DNA of 64,000 nt, from positions 136,206,501 through 136,270,500 of the forward strand of contig JAZHRO010000036.1 of assembly GCA_037157565.1 (NCBI GenBank), given 5' to 3'. This DNA comes from Thalassia testudinum (lineage: Eukaryota; Streptophyta; Magnoliopsida; Alismatales; Hydrocharitaceae). Position numbers and translations under genes: made by a program. Each line of letters begins with the position of its first letter. Position 1 is the first letter of the stretch. This document shows, piece after piece, positions 58,341 to 64,000 of this stretch. The notes under the pieces were generated by a model. It saw only the letters and a list, made by a program, of their open reading frames with translations. It was not told the DNA's origin and ran no database searches.

Positions 58341-59822
58341 ATGAATCCTTCCACATCTTATTCCCACTTTCACTCCTACCCTTCTACTACTACTTATATC
58401 CAAAATGATTATTATTCCAACTAGACTTATTCTCATCCATCTACTAGTTGGGATAATCCTAATTGGGAATATAGTTTCGGACCTCCGTGTTCAGGATTTA
58501 ACCCTGGACACCATGATATTTATTCTTATCCTTCTCTGAGCTACACTGATTATAGATCATCACCCTCATTTGGATAACCAAATATGATCTAGAATCAAGA
58601 AGGATACACTGATCCTTACCCCTCCCTTGAATACACTGCCTTTAGGTCATCACCACCTTACGAACAACTTGAAATGACCTATTATCAGGGAGAGCATCAA
58701 GATCCTCAATTCGTTGATTCCCCTGCACTGAACCCAAACCCACCCAACCCTAAACCAAACCATTTGGTTCAAGTTAATCAGGTCCAAGAGAAGGTGTTGG
58801 CTAACTTAAGGAATACTATACAATCTTTAGAAGCTCAGCCAACACCTTGCACTGAAGAATTGGAGCCCTTGATTGAAATGATTGATGATCTAAATAAGTA
58901 TTTGTTAGATTGGATCCAGGATATTAAGGATAAGGGCCCGTGTGAGTTTTTACTTGGGAAGTTATCTAAATTGAGGATAAGATTTGTGATTGCTCTAGTC
59001 CAATATTGAGAGGATTCCCAAGATGAACCCCTGATAGGAGAGCCAATGTCAGAACCCGCTCAGGCACCTATTGGGGGGGACACGTGTTACGAGATCGGGA
59101 TTGACCAAATTGGTCTAGAGCAACCAATTAAGGATGAATTGATTACTTCACCTGAGATCCCTATGACGGGGTATGAGGAAACGTATGTCTCCATGGATCA
59201 GAAAGTGATTGATGATTTTGAGACACACATTAATGCAGATTCAGATTTCTTTGATTCTGAAGGTAAAGAATCATTATGCGAAGTCTCACATGAGTTTACA
59301 TAACACAATTTTAGTGAGACAACTGGGCCTGAGGAATTCGATAAACCATTTGATGGCCCTAAAATTAAGGAACTGGATCCTGTTGGGGCTCGCATCGTGG
59401 ATTCAGATCCTGATTTCATAAAGGATTTAATTCAAAGTCCCATTTCTCAGTTACACCCCTTTGTGCTTACTGAAGATTTTGAAATCACTAAACCCAAGTC
59501 CATTTTGATTCGGTCACATCTTTTAGACTTGGAAAATTCAAATGGAGTGATTAACATGCACGAGGTCCCAGAATTTGAAAGTCTGAATGAAGAGGATAGG
59601 AGATGGGAAATATTGATATGGGAAGTCAATTTTGGAGGAAGCAAAAAATCAAGTCTAAGGGTTCCAATTTGTCTAAAACTCCCAACCTTCTACCAGGACC
59701 CTTATGACATCTTTGAATCAGAGGATGTCCAACCCAAGCACACATTCTTTGATTATCTTTTTAAGCTTGATTTCTCTATAGCCCGACTTTTTGGTCCTGG
59801 GTTGCATCCTCACAAATCGTAG
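58341..59822 (+). pseudogene. Element C: conserved ORF of unknown function
   Basis: Counterpart of 18337-19831. It starts MNPSTSYSHFHSYPS. The Tyr/Pro-rich head is broken near 58420 and 58570. The helical part is in 58674-59009 (NQVQEKVLANLRNTIQSLEA ... LIEMIDDLNKYLLDWIQD). The acidic part is in 59046-59303 (FFDSEGKESLCEVSHEF, then a stop), and the tail in 59397-59822 (PTFYQDPYDIFESEDVQPKH ... LHPHKS). Compared with B, the tail is intact here and joined to the acidic part. No known domain is seen. Shared residues across both copies suggest the protein was once under selection. Confidence 0.68.
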
Positions 59823-61412
59823 GCTTGACCCTGCTTGCATACTAATCTCAGGTTCTGGGTAATTTTTATCTAGAACCTTAGATATACTCGACCATGGGGT
59901 ATGGGTCTGCACCACAATATAGTCCACATCTGTGGACATCTGCTAGTAGGTCTTGACGTGAATCTTTTTATTCTGATTCTGACCTGCACCTGTGAATTCT
60001 TTGTTTCTTTTTTATTTGAATAGTGTGCCTAGCTAAAGGCACGAACTTCAGCACATATACAGGTTCTTTTCATATCGAAGCCAACCTGCTATTCGTGCAA
60101 TTCAGGTGCTCTTTACTCTATTCCACTCTGTTTCATGTCTTTTAATACAATGAAGACATTGAATTAGATAGGCATGGGGGGTGGATATTTATTTCTGAAT
60201 CATCTTGTTAGCTCCATTGATTCTTTTTATTTTCTCTTTATTTTTGAAAAAAAAAGAAAAAAAATTGAATTAGGAAAGAATATTTGGGCATTAGAACTTT
60301 TCAATCTTAGGAAATAATACAATATGATCTGAACACTAAGACCCTTCAGGTCTTTAGGCTTAATCAGCCCGGGTATCCACTAAACTGTAGATTTGTTTAT
60401 CAAGTCCTCGTCAACCTGAATTCTATTTCAATTTGATTAAATAAGTTGGGGTGATAAGTACACGACTTATCAACCCGCCCTCTGATTTGAGGGAACTTTA
60501 AGTCTAAGCATATACACACTATTCGCACTGACTCATTGTTCGGCAGTTTTAATGGAAATTAGGTAGCTAATGAACCTTCTAGGGTGGTGTGGTTGGCAAG
60601 TTATCGTGGGTAACAACCCATAGGTAGGTTGTCCAGAGCCCAGTCACACGACCATTCTTTTCCTGCTACCTTTAGGTAAATCTTAGACAAGGGAAGCCAC
60701 CTACTTAAACAAAGAAAGAAAATGAAAGTCCAAAAAGAAAAGAAAAAAAAAGAAAAAAGAAAAAGAAATAAGCCACACTTCATCGCACAAGCATGGCTGG
60801 CAAGTTATCATGGGTAACATCCCATTGGTAGGTTGTCCAAATCCCAGCTCAAGAAATGCACGTTTAATTCCTAAAACACTTAGGAAGAAGCGGAGAAGTA
60901 GAATAAGCCGGGGAGATATACATTAGATTCACCCTTGTATTGACCCCATAAAAATAAAAGTAGGGAGAAAGCTACCAGTCGTATAGATACACCTTTAAGC
61001 AGAATTCTTTTTAAGGTTACCTAGGGGCGTAAAAACTAGAAGTTCGTTCTGATTTTTTATCAACGAGTCTATCATATTCACAAAAAGATGCTTAGAACTT
61101 AGGGTTCTCATCAAGTCTTGGGTGGGTTGAGTGGCCATAGAAAGCCACTTTGAAGCCCTAAACTCAAAAATCCAAAAAAAAATTAGAAAAGAAGAAAAAG
61201 AGAAAAAGAGATCCTTCTTTGAATAAGGTGAGGGCTTGAGGTGGTCTGCATTTTGGCAGATACCCGGGTGCTGTTGTGTCTTTGAAGTTCAGGTCCTAAG
61301 TAAAAATTTCTTAATGTTGAAAATGACTTTTGGCCGAGTAATCTAATCCTAATTCTTTTATAAATAGCATGTAGTTTTTGCTAGGGACTAGCAAAAGATA
61401 GGCATGGGGGTG
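59823..61412 (+). other. Element C: conserved 3' non-coding block, palindrome and polypurine tract
   Basis: Aligns with 19832-20127 plus 22780-24048 of B. TGATAAGT...ACTTATCA at 60452-60472; A/G-rich runs near 60250 and 60715-60770; perfect palindrome TTTGCTAG-GGA-CTAGCAAA at 61377-61395; polypurine tract GGCATGGGGGTG at 61401-61412. No gene seen. Confidence 0.65.
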
Positions 61413-62237
61413 TAATGCATATGCATCTGAATAGCCTAAAATGTCTATTTATGCATGTTCTTAGTATTATAATTCCATCATATATTATAAATATTGCATA
61501 ACATGCATCATCTTGCATTTAGATTAGGTTGTGTAAATTTTAGGTTAATTTTCCCTTTTTGTGGTCAAGTAATAGGGCAATTTTTAATTGGGGTCTCGGA
61601 TCAAAGATCCAACCGTATGGATCTGATCAGGGGGAAGATTAGAGTTCAATGACTCCAAGATCGTCCTGATCGAACTTCCATAGCATCAGATATAATCCAG
61701 GAAGGTTAGAGATCAAGGGCCAAGATGGTGTAAATCCAAACTTCAGATGACAAATCCGATCGTACAGATAGATTCGGATCGACGATCACAACCCAACGGT
61801 GTAAAAATCGGTCCAATTCAACATCCGTGGCACCATCTGCAACTCACAGAAAACGGATGGCCATGATGGTGCCATGTGATGCCATCACAGCCACCTAAAC
61901 CGGTCGCAACACCACTTCTCAACCTCTGAAGGCGTGGGCGATCCAACAGCCACAGGCGCGCGTGCTTAAAACATAAGCACAACAAAGCAGCAGCCACAGC
62001 GCAGCGGTCGAGCACTCTTTTACGAGCATGAGGTGTGGGTTCTATCCCCACTGCACCTCAAATCAGGCATGGGAGTGGTGAAATCAGGTCGTTGGATGGC
62101 AAGCGGACGACGCAAATGTGGGCAACGTGGCTCGCCCAGATGCGAGGAGCGCAAACAAGCCATCAGACGTGCTCTTGTGAAGGGGGCGAGCATGCGTCTT
62201 GAGCCATTGATCTTCGATCCAACGACGATGACGGAAG
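61413..62237 (+). repeat. 3' LTR of element C, left part
   Basis: Starts TAATGCATATGC (TG changed to TA) and follows the 5' LTR to about 62193. The hairpin block is at about 61620-61675. The G-box palindrome is decayed (GATGGTGCCATGTGATGCC near 61866). The second half of the GGATC palindrome is deleted near 61940. It is cut by LTR E2 at 62238. Confidence 0.85.
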
Positions 62238-64000
62238 TGATGGAAACACCATCATGAGCCATAACTAGCTCAATTTATTCTGATTAGGTCATTAAATGCT
62301 CCTACATCACCACCAGAGGATTGCAATTCATTGCATTAACATTCTGAGAGAAAGACAAGAAACCAGGGTTAGAACTATAATTTTACCATCATAACTTGAA
62401 TATAGTACAACCATGGATTTTCTCAGGGGTTAACTAAGGGTCAAATGGTCCTAAAAGGCTAACAAGTGAGTTAGAATAGATAGAAAAAGGTTTTTGTGTG
62501 TTTTGAGAATTAAATGACTTTTAAAAATCCTAAAAATAGACCCACTTAATTAACTGAGGTTCTAGTTAGGATAAAATTCACCTAAACCCTTTAAAATTTA
62601 CAGAAAAATATTCTTTAGGGTTTGGTACCTTCAAATTGACCGTCAGAACCTGTTTTGGCCCAAAATAGTCTCATACAGACATTTACCCTAATTTAGGTTT
62701 TTGCATAAATTAACCAGTCAAATGTAGTCAAAACCAAAATCCAACTTCACCATTGGATTCCTTATGTCTAAATTAGGTTTGTATCAAAATTTGAATCCAA
62801 GCTGAAATTGTCTTGACCTAGTTTGCAACTTGGTCATGTCTGATTACATTTATGCCCTTAACTTTCAAAATATTTACAAAAATACCCCTAACTTTGTCAT
62901 CATTTTCATAAATAGGTCCCTACCACCATTAATCCTATTCATATAAGCTCCAGCGACCTAAAATTGGCAAGATCTCCTTGATTCCTTGACGAATCCCTTT
63001 CAAATTTAAAAGGGAAGTTCGTCAAGGAATTCTCTTCCTTTTGAGCCAATTCCCACGCCCCAAAACCTTCCCAATCTCTCATGCGAAAGCATGAGAGATT
63101 AGGGTATCCAAAAATTTCCAACTCTGGTGAAGCTTGCTTCCCAAGCTCAAAACTTCCTTTAAGCTTCCCAAGCCCAAAACCTCCTTTAAAGGCCTATAAA
63201 AAGACCTCTAGATCAAACCATTCTCCTCAAGCTTGATCTCAAGCGGATCTACCCTAAATTCCTCTCTCCTAATATGGCCGAAAGGCTCCTTGAGCTCCGA
63301 TGATCCCCTCCGACCTCCCTCGTCGTCCATCCGCAATACCAGCGGCGGATTCATTTTCCTTGTCTTCCTCCGCGTCACGCCATACCAGCGGGCATCTCTC
63401 CCTCAGTTTCCTCGCTGTTTCCTTCTCACTGGAGTCTCCTTCGTCTCCAACATCGACCATACCACAACCAAAGTCTCTTCTACCCCTCTTCATTCACCAA
63501 TCACCTAGATAAGTTCCCTATCTCCTCTACACCCTTTACACACCAACCACACTTCATTTTGACCGCTGTATCACATTGACCACCTTCACCTTCGTCCGCT
63601 CTGACCAGACCTCCAGCGAGGCTCCCCGCTCATCCCACTACTCCAAAGGCCTCCCCAGCTACCTCATGACCTTCGCCACACCATCCTATTCAAAACCCCC
63701 TTCCCACTTCACTCTATTACGCCTCCAAACCATCTATCTAACAACCCACCTCCAAACCTCCACTTTTGCCTTTGCCAACTGCCTACAACCACTTTCGCAG
63801 CTTGCCACTGCCACCCACACCCTTGCCGCATCCCTGCGAAGCTCCTGAACCTATTTAACTTGGCCGCAAGGCCGTATTCATGTTTTCAGGTCTTCGCTAC
63901 CTCGGCCACCAATAACGAAGCTTCGAGCGAAGCTCAAAGCTCACTCCAGCACCTGCAGGCTCTAGACAAAACCCTAGGCACAGCGGAACCTACCCAGGAA
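62238..64000 (+). mobile_element. LTR E2, same family as E1, running off the right edge
   Basis: Starts TGATGGAAACACCATCA, as E1 does. It shares with E1 the hairpins 62981-63030 and 63073-63100, the TATA box CCTATAAAAAGACC (63192-63205) and a C/T-rich transcribed part. The left flank is GGAAG (62233-62237). Whether it is a solo LTR or the 5' LTR of a full element cannot be told. The frames at 63233-63848 are low-complexity Ser/Pro/Thr peptides without a recognisable domain. Confidence 0.75.

Larger units (their letters stand above)
55375..62237 (+). mobile_element. Element C: non-autonomous LTR retrotransposon related to B
   Basis: 5' LTR 55375-57172, primer site TGGCGTCGTTGTCGAGG from 57176, leader with a probable intron, ORF 58341-59822, 3' non-coding block and polypurine tract GGCATGGGGGTG before the 3' LTR at 61413. 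The 3' LTR is cut at 62237 by E2. No pol domain is visible. The left flank is CCCAG (55370-55374); the right duplication lies outside the window. Confidence 0.88.

Noticed and set aside
1..64000. Host protein-coding gene
   Set aside because: Every frame with a recognisable domain belongs to a transposable element, and the remaining frames are short or low in complexity.

Overview
The window is repeat-filled nuclear DNA of a flowering plant. No host protein-coding gene is recognisable. The evidence is a dense nest of plant-type LTR retrotransposons (Ty1/copia and Ty3/gypsy-like), a 25-kb CACTA (En/Spm) DNA transposon with TNP2- and Transposase_24-type genes, L1-type LINE debris and a plant-like U6 snRNA relic. 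Nearly every reading frame is broken by stops or frameshifts. I cannot name the species from sequence alone.

Layout. The oldest layer is copia element K (+ strand). Its reverse transcriptase lies at 25990-27091, its RNase H end at 52242-52709 and its 3' LTR near 53033-53398. Element H (+) sits in K; only its 3' end is here (13017-15371 and 25840 to about 25965). Copia element G (-) interrupts H: 5' LTR 11606-13016, gag 11548-10564, continuing at 779-1. G is itself split by an LTR (780-2227) and by element A (-, 2233-10563). The H LTR is split by element B (+, 15372-25834, TSD ATTAG), which carries solo LTR E1 (20128-22779, TSD CTACT).

The CACTA element M (27092-52238, TSD TTG) interrupts K inside RNase H. 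M reads on the - strand, with TNP2 at about 43164-39690 and a Transposase_24/TNP1-type gene at 36243-27890. M has itself been hit by solo LTR L1 (27999-29689, TSD CTATC), copia J (30565-35224, TSD TAATT), an LTR-like block (about 36490-38950), a LINE fragment, solo LTR O (45561-47259, TSD AGGTG) and a 4-kb solo LTR N (47588-51644, TSD AGCCG).

To the right of K lie a U6 snRNA/LINE chimera (53399-54859), an LTR fragment P, element C (55375-62237, a relative of B) and LTR E2 (62238 to the end), which interrupts C's 3' LTR.

A, B and C are large non-autonomous LTR elements. They have tRNA-Asp-type primer sites and polypurine tracts but no recognisable pol. B and C share a conserved ORF of unknown function preceded by a probable spliced leader; A has an ORF of similar layout. 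They depend on enzymes encoded elsewhere. The B/C-type LTRs share a set of U3 palindromes, including a G-box inside a palindrome. The two copia LTRs carry their own, different, arrays of short palindromes upstream of the TATA box. All boundaries were read by eye; those marked 'about' are uncertain.
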